Shown here: positions 26,643-37,720 of the stretch, piece after piece
How the letters are laid out: each line of letters starts with the position of its first letter
Position numbering within the stretch: position 1 is the stretch's first letter
NCBI RefSeq assembly: GCF_021462225.1
Contig: NC_061798.1
Coordinates: 23,537,320-23,601,319, forward strand
From: Girardinichthys multiradiatus
Taxonomy: Eukaryota > Chordata > Actinopteri > Cyprinodontiformes > Goodeidae
DNA: 64,000 nucleotides
Direction of reading: 5' to 3'
The notes under the pieces: generated by a model
Seen by the model: only the letters and a program-made list of their open reading frames with translations
What the model was told of the DNA's origin: nothing
Databases searched by the model: none
Program-made: the position numbers and the translations under genes

Positions 26643-26844
26643 AAAGATATTTTTTTAGGCACTAGAGGCCTTTATTTTTCATTTTACCATAGTAGGCAGA
26701 CAGGAAAGAGGGGCACAGAGAGAGGGGGAGACATTCGGCAAAGGTCGCTGGGTCTGGGACTCAAACGAAGGACGGCCGCATCGAGGACTATAGCCTCTAT
26801 ATATGGTCGCATGCTTAGCCCCTACACCACCAGCACTGTGTCAC
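26643..26844 (-). mobile_element. tRNA-derived SINE (family 2)
   Basis: On the minus strand it reads a tRNA-like head: A-box-like GGTGTAGGGGCTAAGC (about 26812-26830) and B-box-like CGTTTGAGTCCC (about 26757-26768). A body with a CTCTCTCTGTGCCCCTCTTTCCTGTCTGCC-type stretch and an A/T-rich end follow. It is flanked by 15-bp duplications ACATGTAAGTTTTTG (26628-26642) and ACATGTTACTTTTTG (26845-26859) with two differences. The intact ends show it landed in the TIR element after that element was in place. Confidence 0.85.
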
Positions 26845-26905
26845 ACATGTTACTTTTTGATTGCAAAAGCTATTTAGCGCTCTATATATAGGATCTTAGT
26901 AGATC

Positions 26906-27240
26906 AGGCCCTATGTGTGGTGGAAAAGTGAGAATCAACATCACTCTAAATACACAATCCCCACCATGAAACGTGGTGGCAGCATCATGATGTGGGCATG
27001 CTTTTCTTCAGTAGGGACACAGAAGCTGGTCAGAGCTGACTGCAAGAGCTAAACACAGAGTGAAGAAAACATTGTAGACGCTGCAAAATATTTGAGACTC
27101 CGGCAGAGGTCCACCTTCCCGCAGGACAACAACCATAAACATGAAGCTAGAGCTAAAAAAGAAGGGGTTAGATTAACGCATATTCATGTGTTAGAATAGG
27201 CATCAATATATTTTGACAAGGCATTTTTTATTGTTGAGGG
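26906..27240 (+). pseudogene. Tc1-like relic, right part
   Basis: Continues the Tc1 cut at 25007. It contains a block reading like the central transposase (CCACCATGAAACGTGGTGGC, then ATGTGGGCATGCTTTTC) and a decayed second-aspartate region (GACAACAACCATAAACATGA at 27125, i.e. D-N-N-H-K-H). The 3' terminal repeat was not found. Confidence 0.6.
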
Positions 27241-29069
27241 TGCAATCAGTCAGCTTTGCAGTTCCTAAAAGTGACTACAGTTGTAATACAATGGGCCAGT
27301 AAACTGGTGCACATGAAATCCAAGGGACACTGCCAGCAATGAATTGAACTAAATAATGATAATGTATTTCAAGCTTGTCCATTCTTCATATGTTGATAGG
27401 CCAGAAGCTGCGGAAACTGGATCTCATATTTTAAAGAATATTGTACAGATACAATGAGGCCGGATTCTGAAAAAAAAAAAAAAAAACGATAATGGAAACG
27501 TAATTTGCCAGAGAAGCTGTAAATGATGTTAATGTATAACTCAAGTGCAAGACTTCTGGGCCAGTGTGGAGGTTAGAATAAAAAGTACAGTAGTGGGGTG
27601 GAAGGATGAAGTCTTGTTGAAGAAATAGGGGGTGGTGGGTGGGAGAGGAGAGGGGAAATACTGGAAGGGAGAAAAAAAGGCCATGCCTGTGAGACTGGAG
27701 CCGTGTGGTATTTCTGTTGTCACCCAGAAAAGTGAAAAGCCACACGAACATGAACAGGCATGCACAAGTACAAGGCTATTTCTTTCCCCCTGTGTGTATG
27801 TTATGTTCCCTACAGCACACATACACACACATTGTGAGAGGAAACACTTTCTGATCCCATAGTGAGACTGAAAGGAAGGCCACTGTTCACATATAGCCAC
27901 TGGCTCTGTGCTGCCTTGCAACCAGAGTTAGAATCAGCTGTAGATGGCACTATAGCACTGCAGTAAAAACTCACAGCTGTACGACACACTGACAGACAGT
28001 AAGTTGTGTGAACGGACTTCTATACACATGATCAAAGATGCGCATGAAAATCATCGATTCTTCATCTAGACAAAACATACAATTGTGTATATGAAATAAG
28101 TGTGTGTATCTGTGTGTGTGTTTTTGCAAATTTCTTTCAATAAACTTTAGAACAGCCAAGAGTGTACTGTAACCCTACTCCCTGACATTTTTGTCACTGG
28201 ATAACAATGTGAGGATGATTTTCTTTGTTTCCTTGTGTGTGTTCTGACAGCTTGGTATTCATACACACAAACAGGTTCACACACATAGACGAGAAACACA
28301 TGCTGGAGAGACATGGTTCAGTCTTTGATTGTTATCACAATTCTTGTGTAAAATGACACCTCATCTGTTTACATCCTTGCCATATGCAAAAGGCCACCCT
28401 TGCTGTTTGAAGCAAGCCTGCTGTCATTGTCTTGCTCTTTCTCACTTGCCTCCTGGTTTTGGAGCGTTTCTCTCAACTGTCACATTGACACAATGTTGAG
28501 ATTCAGTAAAAACAGGCACTTCTCAAAAACCGGACTTAGAAAGTGTGAAAAGCATGCAGAAAATAGAGAAATCTGTTCTGAAGACCTGCTGAACTGCAGG
28601 ATTTGTCCTACAGCCAGAACCATAGTTGCGTTCAAAGAAGCTTGGTGTTGCGTTGACTAGAGGAGAAGGAAAAGTTGCTAAAATAGATGACTCGCTCAGG
28701 GCAATATACACACTCAGAACAGATGCAACCACAGCACTTCCTTAATAGTGTTCCTTACACAGTAATAGTGGGAATACATCTGCAGGGTGAGCGTGTGTGT
28801 GACTGCATATGTGGATTTCAATCTCTTTGAACTTTACTAAGCTAGAAATGAAGAGTACATTCTTTTGACCAGCAGGTTAAAGGAGTTTGCAAATGTGGTA
28901 AAAAGGTTTGTGTGTGTGAGAAAGTAGGTATGAATTGCAAGAGTATGTGCTACTGAAAATAGAAAATTGAAAATATTTTTTCTATATAATATAGGATAGA
29001 AGTCAGCAATCCCTAAAGGGTAGTCTAACATTTCTTCTGTTACTTTAATGCTTCAGTTAGCATAGACTG
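27241..29069. other. Unassigned sequence with simple repeats
   Basis: A 16-nt poly(A) is at 27471-27486 and a TG-rich run at 28098-28125. Open frames on both strands at 27431-27921 and 28400-28660 have no recognisable domain. Confidence 0.55.
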
Positions 29070-30282
29070 TTCATAGATGGTCAAAACCAAATATTTACAT
29101 GCACTGTATACTGCACACTGCTTTAGGTCAGTTAGGATTACCAAACGTTTCCTGCTAAATGCCAGAATAATGATATATTTATTTTATTCCTTTCTTCGAA
29201 ATCAGAAGTTTACATATACTAAGATTATTCAGGCTTTAAATTATTTGGGAAAGGCTAAATTATGATGTCATGGCTTAGTAAGCTTCTGATTAAGTGGAAG
29301 CAAATCTGCAGATGTAGTTCCAGGAAAACCCTCAAACACACTACTTCATCATGTGACGTTATTGTAAAAGCTAAATAAATTAGGACAAAATCAGGAAAAG
29401 AACTGTGTAACTCCACAAGTTTGGTTCTCCCTTGAGTATAATTTCTAGATACCTGAATGTGCCATATTAATCAGTTGAAACAATTATATGTAATACACAA
29501 CATGAAAAGGTCCATCCATCATGCTGTTCAAGAAGGAGACAGGTTCTGAGCCCTAAAGAAGAATGTGTTTACTGTTTTCACAGTAACAGGAGTCAAGAAA
29601 GGCTACTCAGAAAAAAAGAAACTATTAATTCTGAAAACAGCATAAAAAACAGATTAAGTATGCAAATGCACACAGAGAAAAAGTTCTTAATGTAAGACCT
29701 ATGCTTTGATGAAACTAAAATTGAAGTAATTGGCCATAATGACCATTGTTACATTTGTAGAAAAATTGGAAAATTCCAAGTGTGAGAACACTATGCCAAC
29801 TATAAAATATATGGATAGGGGCACCAGCATTATGTTGTGGGGGTGCATGTTGGACTGGTGCATTTCTCAAAGCAGATGGCATCATGAGAAGAGAGCATGA
29901 TTTTGTGACATTAAAGCAACATCTTAATACTTCAGCCAGAAAGTTGACACTTAGGTACAAATTTATCTTTAAAATGGAAATGACCCTAATCATAGAGCCA
30001 AATTAGCTGCAAAAAAAATGTAAGGACAACAAAGTCAATCTTTTGGAGACACTGTCATTAAGCTCTGATCTTATTCACATAGGAAATTTGTGGTCAGAGC
30101 TGAAAAGGTGCCTATGAGCAAGGTCTTCCACAAACTCTGACTAAGTTCCACCAATTTTGTCAGGAGGAAATGATCAAATCCCCTTTCCTATCTTTGAAAC
30201 TATTGTGGGAATCTTGTGGAAGTATACCCCAAATTCTTTTAAACAAGCAGCCTAAAAGGCAGTTTTGTTTTTATACAGTGCA
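29070..30282 (+). pseudogene. Decayed Sleeping-Beauty-like Tc1 transposon
   Basis: The left end shows the IR/DR arrangement of Sleeping-Beauty-type elements: an outer repeat-like TATTTACATGCACTGTATAC (about 29090) and an inner one, ATCAGAAGTTTACATATACT (about 29200). ATGATGTCATGGCTTAGTAA and GCTTCTGATT follow. Stop-rich transposase remnants then include a GCACCAGCATTATGTTGTGG block (29820), G-N-D-P-N-H-R-A-K-L (about 29978), D-L-I-H-I-G-N-L-W-S-E-L-K (about 30069) and L-V-E-V-Y-P-K near 30215. The right terminal repeat is not visible; the DD36E element at 30287 sits at or in its 3' end. Confidence 0.7.
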
Positions 30283-30286
30283 TATA

Positions 30287-31527
30287 CAGGGGTTGGACAA
30301 TGAAACTGAAACACCTGTCATTTTAGTGTGGGAGGTTTCATGGCTAAATTGGACCAGCCTGGTAGCCAGTCTTCATTGATTGCACATTGCACCAGTAAGA
30401 GCAGAGTGTGAAGGTTCAATTAGCAGGGTAAGAGCACAGTTTTGCTAAAAATATTGAAATGCACACAACATTATGGGTGACATACCAGAGTTCAAAAGAG
30501 GACAAATTGTTGGTGCACGTCTTGCTGGCGCATCTGTGACCAAGACAGCAAGTCTTTGTGATGTATCAAGAGCCACGGTATCCAGGGTAATGTCAGCATA
30601 CCACCAAGAAGGACGAACCACATCCAACAGGATTAACTGTGAATGCAAGAGGAAGCTGTCTGAAAGGGACGTTCGGGTGCTAACCCGAATTGTATCCAAA
30701 AAACATAAAACCACGGCTGCCCAAATCACAGCAGAATTAAATGTGCACCTCAACTCTCCTGTTTCCACCAGAACTGTCCGTCGGGAGCTCCACAGGGTCA
30801 ATATACACGGCTGGGCTTCTATAGCCAAACCTTTGGTCACTCATGCCAATGCCAAACGTCGGTTTCAATGGTGCAAGGAGCGCAAATCTTGGGCTGTGGA
30901 CAATGTGAAACATGTATTGTTCTCTGATGAGTCCACCTTTACTGTTTTCCCCACATCCGGGAGAGTTACGGTGTGGAGAAGCCCCAAAGAAGCGTACCAC
31001 CCCAACTGTTGCATGCCCAGAGTGAAGCATGGGGGTGGATCAGTGATGGTTTGGGCTGCCATATCATGGCATTCCCTTGGCCCAATACTTGTGCTAGATG
31101 GGCGCATCACTTCCAAGGACTACCGAACCATTCTTGAGGACCATGTGCATCCAATGGTTCAAACATTGTATCCTGAAGGCGGTGCAATGTATCAGGATGA
31201 CAATGCACCAATACACACTGCAAGACTGGTGAAAGATTGGTTTGATGAACATGAAAGTGAAGTTGAACATCTCCCGTGGCCTGCACAGTCACCAGATCTA
31301 AATATTATTGAGCCACTTTGGGGTGTTTTGGACGAACGAGTCAGGAAACCTGGCCACTATCCTGCAAGAAGAATGGCTTAAAATCCCTCTGACCACTGTG
31401 CAGGACTTGTATATGTCATTCCCAAGATGAACTGACGCTGTATTGGCCGCAAAAGGAGGCCCTACACCATACTAAGAAATTATTGTGGTCTAAAACCAGG
31501 TGTTTCCGTTTCATTGTCCAACTCCTG
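30287..31527 (+). mobile_element. Tc1/mariner DD36E transposon, nearly complete
   Basis: The terminal inverted repeats match at 29 of 31 bases (left starts CAGGGGTTGGACAATGAAAC at 30287; right is its near reverse complement ending at 31527). They are flanked by TA, the obligatory Tc1/mariner target duplication. Total length is 1,241 bp with one transposase gene. Little decay in the terminal repeats and a long open frame make it the youngest-looking DNA transposon in the window. Confidence 0.93.
30473..31381 (+). CDS. Tc1-family transposase, C-terminally damaged
   Basis: This 302-residue frame encodes a cut-and-paste transposase that would bind the terminal repeats in the nucleus and cut at TA sites. 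Residues 1-60 form the first helix-turn-helix (R-A-T-V-S-R). Residues 60-110 form a second (I-T-A-E-L-N). A W-x-W-style catalytic core follows, with D152 (F-S-D-E-S), D243 (Q-D-D-N-A-P-I-H-T-A) and E280 (S-P-D-L-N-I-I-E-P-L-W). The last two are separated by 36 residues, i.e. DD36E rather than the usual DD34E; DD36E elements of the Incomer type are known in animals. After V-L-D-E-R-V-R (about 31343) the frame is shifted. The expected C-terminal tail (E-E-W-L-K-I-P-L) continues in another frame from about 31350 and meets a TGA at 31428, where a CGA is likely ancestral. The copy is therefore probably inactive. Confidence 0.92.
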   Translation: MGDIPEFKRGQIVGARLAGASVTKTASLCDVSRATVSRVMSAYHQEGRTTSNRINCECKRKLSERDVRVLTRIVSKKHKTTAAQITAELNVHLNSPVSTRTVRRELHRVNIHGWASIAKPLVTHANAKRRFQWCKERKSWAVDNVKHVLFSDESTFTVFPTSGRVTVWRSPKEAYHPNCCMPRVKHGGGSVMVWAAISWHSLGPILVLDGRITSKDYRTILEDHVHPMVQTLYPEGGAMYQDDNAPIHTARLVKDWFDEHESEVEHLPWPAQSPDLNIIEPLWGVLDERVRKPGHYPARRMA

Positions 31528-32810
31528 TATATGTCTGGTTGTACTGGGGTGTGTGTCCTAATTTATTTCTTGCAATTAGTACAGAAATATTTAATTGAAT
31601 ATTTCCACTTTTACCTCCATAACCTGAAAGAGATTAGGAGATCAATACTTTTTTTATTGTTTTGTTTAGAAGCCTGGATTGTGAGCTTAAAGACATAAAA
31701 TCCAATTTGCTCTTTAGAATGTTTGCCCTTTCAAATTGCTTTATTTGCCTTTGCTTTATTTCCACGTTTTATTTGTGAAATAATTCTTACACAAATGGAT
31801 GTTTAAGAATGTGGACATTAAATGTAAATTGTAGCATAACAGGTGAATAATTGTGAGCATTGTCTAAATGATCTGTTGAACTGAGTAGTGTTTGCACAAA
31901 TGTGGAGAAGGGTATTTTGGGGATGACTATGGTCTCAGTAAGTGCACATGACTTCTTGGGCTGATTGATTATCCTGTAATGAGATAGTTCACTGGTTGAT
32001 CTTTCCTTCTTCCACAAGTTGGATGGTACTTGCTCCAAATAGTTCTAGATTTATCCACTGTCAAAGAGCAATAGGGAAAATGTGTGCCATTTATACAGTG
32101 CAATGCATGAAACTGGAAATGTGCACAGTGGTTTGGTGGTTAGCATGTCTCCCTAATGCAAAAAGGAATTCTGTTTTTTCTGTCATTACAAATAACCGCT
32201 TGTACATTTTTACAGTTTTAGTATCTATGTTTACACATGGTGTTGCTAATTTGTTCATAGCATGTTAAAAATTTTAGAATTTGACAAACTGAAAGCACTA
32301 CAAGTGGAAAGGGCCTTTGGGGTACCCAACAAACAATTACACAATGTGCAACATGTAATGCAAGCCTGGTGACCATTGTTGCATGTCACTGTTCATTGTC
32401 TCTCTCTGCACTGTAATATGGCAAATTAAGGCAAAATAACAGAAAAATAATATTTAGATGAATTGGGAATTGGATATTTAATCATGGATTTGGAGACTTG
32501 GAATTCTGGTTCTCAAAATGTTTTGTTTTTCTTTCAGTTCTAATAAAGTGGTGGAAGAGCTATGCATATTCTTTCTTGGTTGTGGGATGAATGGGCAGGG
32601 GTGGGTTAAAGTTAATGCGCTTGTGTAGCTGTAATGATGGTGGTCACAGAACTGAATAGAATGTGTGTGAAGGCAACAGAAGACACTGCGAAATGTAACA
32701 TTCCAACCAGTGCCCTCTGTTGCCGCTGCCTTGCTTCTAGGGAGCATACATCGATATATGATTGTGCTGCCTCATTTCAGTTAGCAGAAAGACCAATGGA
32801 AGAGTAGCAG
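31528..32810. other. Unassigned sequence
   Basis: No gene found. 32124-32160 (GGTTTGGTGGTTAGCATGTC) resembles a SINE tRNA-like head but is too short to call. Confidence 0.55.
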
Positions 32811-33605
32811 TGTCAGGGAGTGGGTTTGGGTCGGACGAGCTTGCAGGGAGATACTCGGGAGCCAGAAGGTAAGGTTTTGATCCATAATTTATTTGAAAGG
32901 CTTGAACATCGCAGGATACTCTGCCAGGAGTTCAGGAAACAGTAAACAAGATATATGGAACTTACAAGAGCTGAACAGGAACTAGGCTGACGGGGATACT
33001 AGGAATAACGCAGGAGCATGACAGGTGAATAGCAGGTATCTAGCAGAACGAGGTGACGGGGAACAAATGAACCCGATAAGCTTATACACAGGGAAGGTGA
33101 ATGGTGAAACAATGGGAACAAGAGTAGTTAATCAGATGAATGCTTACAGGTGTGCTGGCCAGCTGAAGGGAACTGAGGTAATGGAGGTTGCTATGGTGAC
33201 TAGAGCTAGGAAACGCAGAGACAGGAGGGGAAGCTAATACTAAACTGAACTGGGAGGAACAAGGAAATAAACCTAAACATAAGCTGACCGTAAAAAGTAA
33301 CTCTAGGAAGAGCTAAATCTGAGGACGTGGAACGGACTACGTAAATAAGCAGACTTACCAAATAACAGAATATAACTAACTGACCGGAACTAAAACATGA
33401 GGGATAAACGAAGAGAACTATTACTATAAAACTAATCAAGAGGGAACTATATTGTAAGGCAAGGCTGGGGAAGGAACAAGTGGGTAAATAATAACAAAAG
33501 GGGTCTAGGCCAAAGGGGAAAGGGAACTATGGGCGAGGGAAGAAAGGACTACTAAAACTAGGGGGCTGGAAAGAGAACAAAAACTAACATCAGGTGACAG
33601 AAGGA
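32811..33605 (-). mobile_element. Purine-rich LTR-like repeat (possible solo LTR, minus strand)
   Basis: A strongly purine-rich plus strand begins TGTCAGGGAG (32811) and may end GGTGACA (33599-33605), short inverted ends of the LTR type. On the minus strand AATAAA lies about 20 nt from AAAACCTT near 32876-32900, consistent with a polyadenylation signal of an element read leftward. No matching target duplication (GCAG versus GAAG) and no coding region. The true right end could lie as far as 33700. Confidence 0.4.
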
Positions 33606-35475
33606 ATAAACAAACATAACTACTAAACCCAAAGAAATAGAGACACCTAACTGATAAAGTAAACAAACACAAAACCAAAACAAATTCCAAAATGGCAGCT
33701 GCAGATGATGTATTTAGATGCTGACAAGCAGTGGCTTAGCAAAGTCACCAATGTAAAGTAACAACAGTGTGTAACTTCTTAAAGTTAACCAGACTTTTCT
33801 TTAGGGTAGGTTGTCCCTCTAATGGGGCATCCATCAACAGTTTAGAAACCGGTAGATGTTTTACTCACTCGCACCCTAATGTGTACTGATGTGTGACCCT
33901 AATGCTTCCCATTATGCAAGTATGTTTTATCAATTCACATCCAGCCATCAGCTCCTGAAAACACACCCTTCACTTAAATTGGCAAGCCCTGAGATTAAAG
34001 ATCTGAAATACATTATGTTGGAAAATGAGAGCAAGAGGGAAAAACGTCATGTTTACACTGGCGTTTCTGTGAGCTGGGTATATTACAGCAGATACAATCT
34101 AAGAACCTTCTAAATTAAACAAGTTTTAAAAGCTCAAGCAAGAGTAGATGACGTTGTTTAGCATGTATGCAATACCCAAAACCTTTTGTTATTGATTTTA
34201 GTGTTCCATCTTAAGCTTTTGAAACCATACACTATTGTCCAGTGTCAACTCAGTGGAGTAATTTTCACAATGACCTATTAGAAAACTTCTCATACTTGAA
34301 ATAGGATGCATAGCCGATGAGCAATCTAGAGTAAGTTCAATTTTCAAGTTCATCCTGGAGTAGTCATTTCCATACATTGTCATGCTTTACATGTGAGTGC
34401 AGACCACAGTCAGCTTCCGCCAAAGGGGTGTTTGATCTGCTATGGAACACTGCTGATTTGAAATCAATCTTCTTTTATTTTTTCCCCATTTCTTTATCAC
34501 ACCCATTTCTTTCTGTAAATGCTTAGGGGCTGCTTTGCCCTTACAGATGTGCATTCCACACCTGCTGCTCTTAATCAGCTAACTGTGTGTACCTCTCTAA
34601 AACACCACTCTCATAATTAACCTCCTCCATTTGTTAAGCTGTCCATTCTCACTTATCATTTCGTCCACCTCTCAACAGTCTCTCTCCCACACCATCTCTT
34701 TTTATAAATGTCGTCCTTCCTCTTTCCATCTCCTTCTTTCTCACTCAATACTTCTATCTTTCCTCTCCATCCCATTTTTTTGCTAATCCATATTCATGTA
34801 ATTTCTATATGGCAGCCTAGGGCTGCTGTTAGGGACTGTTACTTTGTGTTAAAGGTCTTGAAAGCCCACCTGATTTACAGTAATGACTTGGGATATATCC
34901 AGAAATGCCATTATCGAAACATGGGCACGTACACACACAAGCATTTAACCACACACACAGCTATTTTGCAGCTCCTATAACCACATTCTGCCCTCCATGT
35001 TGCTTGCAATTTTCAGCATACTTATTAGGCTGAGGCACTTTAACATTTAGGCATACAATTCTGTGATTTGTAATGGTTCCCAGGGGAGTCTGTATAGTCT
35101 GTCTGGTGTTGTGGGAGTTTCTCTGAGCATATCGGTTTCCTTTACAGTTGTATGTTTGAGGCTGGGAGGTAAATGGGAAATGCAGATATTAAAGAGCCAT
35201 CAATTCATGCAGCAACGAGGTAGAATTGATTGAATTTGCTCAGAGTTACAATAACTACACTGGCACAGAGAAAAATCAAAGCTCACTTGAAGCATCAGTG
35301 CCATTGCGTAAGTCGTGCAGTAAACCACTGAGATTTTATTCAAATGAAAAAATTTGTTTGCTACATACAGTTAGATGTTTTTCAAAGAATTTCTCATATG
35401 AGCTATCTTTGCCATTTGTTAGGCTTGGTGTGATAATTGCCACACAGGTATCAAACAGACATTATAGTATACAAG
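33606..35475. other. Unassigned sequence
   Basis: No gene. There is a pyrimidine-rich tract at 34670-34790. Confidence 0.55.
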
Positions 35476-35837
35476 CTGCATGGTGGTGCAGTTGGTAGCA
35501 TTGTTACCTTGCAGCAAGAAGGTCCTGTGTTTGACTCCTAGCCAGGGACCTTTCTGCATGGAGTTTGCATTTTCTCCCCATGCATGCGTGGGTTCTCTCT
35601 GGGTACTCTGGCTTCCTCCGACAGTCCAAAAACATGACTGTTAACTTAACTGGCCTCTCTACATTGCCCTTAGGTGTGTGCATGGTTGTTTGTCCTGTGT
35701 GTGTCTGTGTTACCCTGCGATGGACTGGAGACCTGTCCATGGTGTACCCCGCCTCCCACCCATAGACTGCTGGATATAGGCACCAGCTTCCCCACAACCC
35801 ACTATGAAAGAAGTGGTTGAGAATGACTGAAAATGAC
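35476..35837 (+). mobile_element. tRNA-derived SINE (family 1), full length
   Basis: The head contains GGTGGTGCAGTTGGTAGC (A box) and a B-box-like GTGTTTGACTCC near 35527. The body carries the same blocks as the copy at 13290-13690 in opposite orientation, ending CCACTATGAAAGAAG. The flanks TTATAGTATACAA (35462-35474) and TTATAGTAAACAG (35838-35850) form an imperfect target duplication, fixing both ends. Confidence 0.9.
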
Positions 35838-36614
35838 TTATAGTAAACAGATCAACAACTGACCAAAATACATTGAGAAAAACATGTACGCAATCATCAT
35901 GACTGCACTTCATTCCAAATGTAACTAAAGGGATAATTCAGATTTTTTTTTAAAATGAAGATCTGTAAGGTTATTATCAGCAACTAGAAGAGCACTCACA
36001 GACCTCGCCAAGGCAATAATCATTGACAGTTTTTTCAAACCGATGAGCTATACTCTAAATGACTTCTGGTCACTCTATGTCAGCTGCTGACAAGGTGACG
36101 AACCATCTGGGAATTCCAAATTGTCGCACCATGGTCTGGCAATGACAAGAATCCTTCAAAAAAATCCCGAATAAAGATTGTCTGAAAATTTGATTGAAAC
36201 AAACAGACAAACAAACCAACCATCGCTGACAAAAACCTAACCTCTTTGGCATAGGCAATAAATACTCTGTCTGTCCACCTTACACACACATTTTGCTTGT
36301 TTTCAGCCTTTTCAAACATCTCAAAAGGAAAACATCCCTGTCAAGATCTGTGGGACTTTGGTTTTCTATTGTATTTGTCAGCCCTAAATTTTGTAGTAGA
36401 ATCCTTTTACCCTGTTTATGTTCTCTGTATCTTCAGTTATCCACAGTCATGTTCCCCAGTTCAGGCTCTCACACAGCTGCTACACACGAGTGTTATGACA
36501 CACCTCTTTCCACTCTAGTAATCACTCTTCCCTGCATACACAGACCCATTCAATGAATTAGAGTGTTGTTGAAATGTTCATTTATTTCAGTAACTGAACT
36601 TAATAAGTGAAACA
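35838..36614. other. Unassigned sequence
   Basis: No gene. 36556-36620 (GTTCATTTATTTCAGTAACT) resembles the dispersed fragments at 19360 and 21955. Confidence 0.5.
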
Positions 36615-36787
36615 CATTTCAAACTGGAAAGACTCACATAAAGGAGAAACAACAAGAAGACGGGTAAAGAATTTATTAATGAAAGATTATTTCTTTGGCC
36701 CTCGGACCCCTGAGGGAGACGTAAATGCTGAAGATGAAGTAGGTTTGAATAAACATTTTAGGATTATGATTAGGTACGTCTTCCACC
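36615..36787 (-). repeat. Direct repeat, copy 1 (candidate B2 of split direct repeats)
   Basis: This 173-bp sequence recurs at 37085-37257 with about seven mismatches and no indels, exactly 470 bp apart. Position and order relative to the recombinase at 37721-38310 match the second B repeat of Ngaro/PAT-type elements. A pair of short LTRs is the alternative. Confidence 0.9.
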
Positions 36788-36870
36788 CCTGGGATCCGAT
36801 CCTGGTGGTGGTGTAGGCCTTGGTATGGAAGGAGTTGGGAGCTCATAGTGGAGAAGGGGTGGAGGATGGT

Positions 36871-36950
36871 CGAAGCACAGCAGAAGAGTGGTGTTTTCCA
36901 TGCAGAGGGTCAAAGCACAGAAGAAGAGCAGTGTTTTCCATGCAGAGGGT
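36871..36950. repeat. 40-bp tandem duplication within the spacer
   Basis: The units at 36871-36910 and 36911-36950 share AGCACAG, AGAAGAG and GTGTTTTCCATGCAGAGGGT. They lie inside the 297-bp segment between the two 173-bp direct repeats (candidate A2). Confidence 0.9.
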
Positions 36951-37084
36951 CTTTAAAAATGATGCCCTGGGAGATGATTGGCTGAGGAGGAGTGCGGACC
37001 TGCCGTTGATTGGAGCAGCCGGTGAGGAGTGATTGGACGTGGTGGGGGTGGTAAGTCTTCCATGTTGAACTTTTGTTTAAACTC

Positions 37085-37257
37085 CATTTCAACCTGGAAA
37101 GACTCACATAAAGGAGAAACAACAAGAAGATGGTTAAAGAATTTATTAATGAAAGATTATTTCTTTGGCGCTCGGACACCTGAGGGAGACGTAAATGCTG
37201 AGGATGAAGTAGGTTTGAATAAACATTTTAGGATTATGATTAGGTACGTCTTCCCCC
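37085..37257 (-). repeat. Direct repeat, copy 2 (candidate B1 of split direct repeats)
   Basis: Partner of 36615-36787, about 96% identical by eye. It lies 464 bp downstream (minus strand) of the end of the tyrosine recombinase reading. Confidence 0.9.
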
Positions 37258-37720
37258 AAAAGGGCCGAGGCCAGGCTGAGGCTAAACTGAAGGGGATTAG
37301 TTATTGATTATCTGAGATGAGTAAAACGCAGACCAAAATTTTATAATGATTAGTCTCGAATGGGCTTACCCTGAGTTATGACTGATGCTGTGTGGATGGC
37401 CGATGCCAGGTCGGGTGAAGATGGACAGCACCTGGCAGTGTAAAGGTGGTTAGATGAATGCCTGAACAAGGCTTAGGATTCAGATGCTTGCCAAGGCATG
37501 TTTGTAAATGCCTGCCAATGGCGATTGAGCCCGACGGCTGCATGAAACGCCTGAATAAAACTATCTAAAAACATGGTACATGAATAAATAGGAGAATAAA
37601 ATATGCAAATTTAAAATGGTCAGATAAGAGAACCAGAAATAGAGAAGGAAGATTAATAATTGATCTAGCTAGAGGAAAGGATTGGATAAGGCCGACCACC
37701 ACCAGTAATTGTGAGAGTTG

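Larger units (their letters stand above)
25008..26904. mobile_element. TIR element inserted in the Tc1 relic
   Basis: Left end GGGCCTGATCTACTAA (25008 on) and right end TTAGTAGATCAGGCCC (to about 26904) are exact inverted repeats over 16 bp. Flanks TAC/TAT could be an imperfect 3-bp target duplication, as PIF/Harbinger-type elements make, but this is weak. The interior holds half of another Tc1 (25115-25850), unassigned sequence and a SINE (26643-26844). It also contains extra internal copies of the AATCTTAGTAGATCAA motif (26589-26605). No transposase of its own is visible, so it is non-autonomous. Confidence 0.65.

Noticed and set aside
35476..35550. tRNA gene at the SINE head
   Set aside because: A and B boxes are imperfect and no cloverleaf or acceptor stem closes; the body and TSD identify a SINE.
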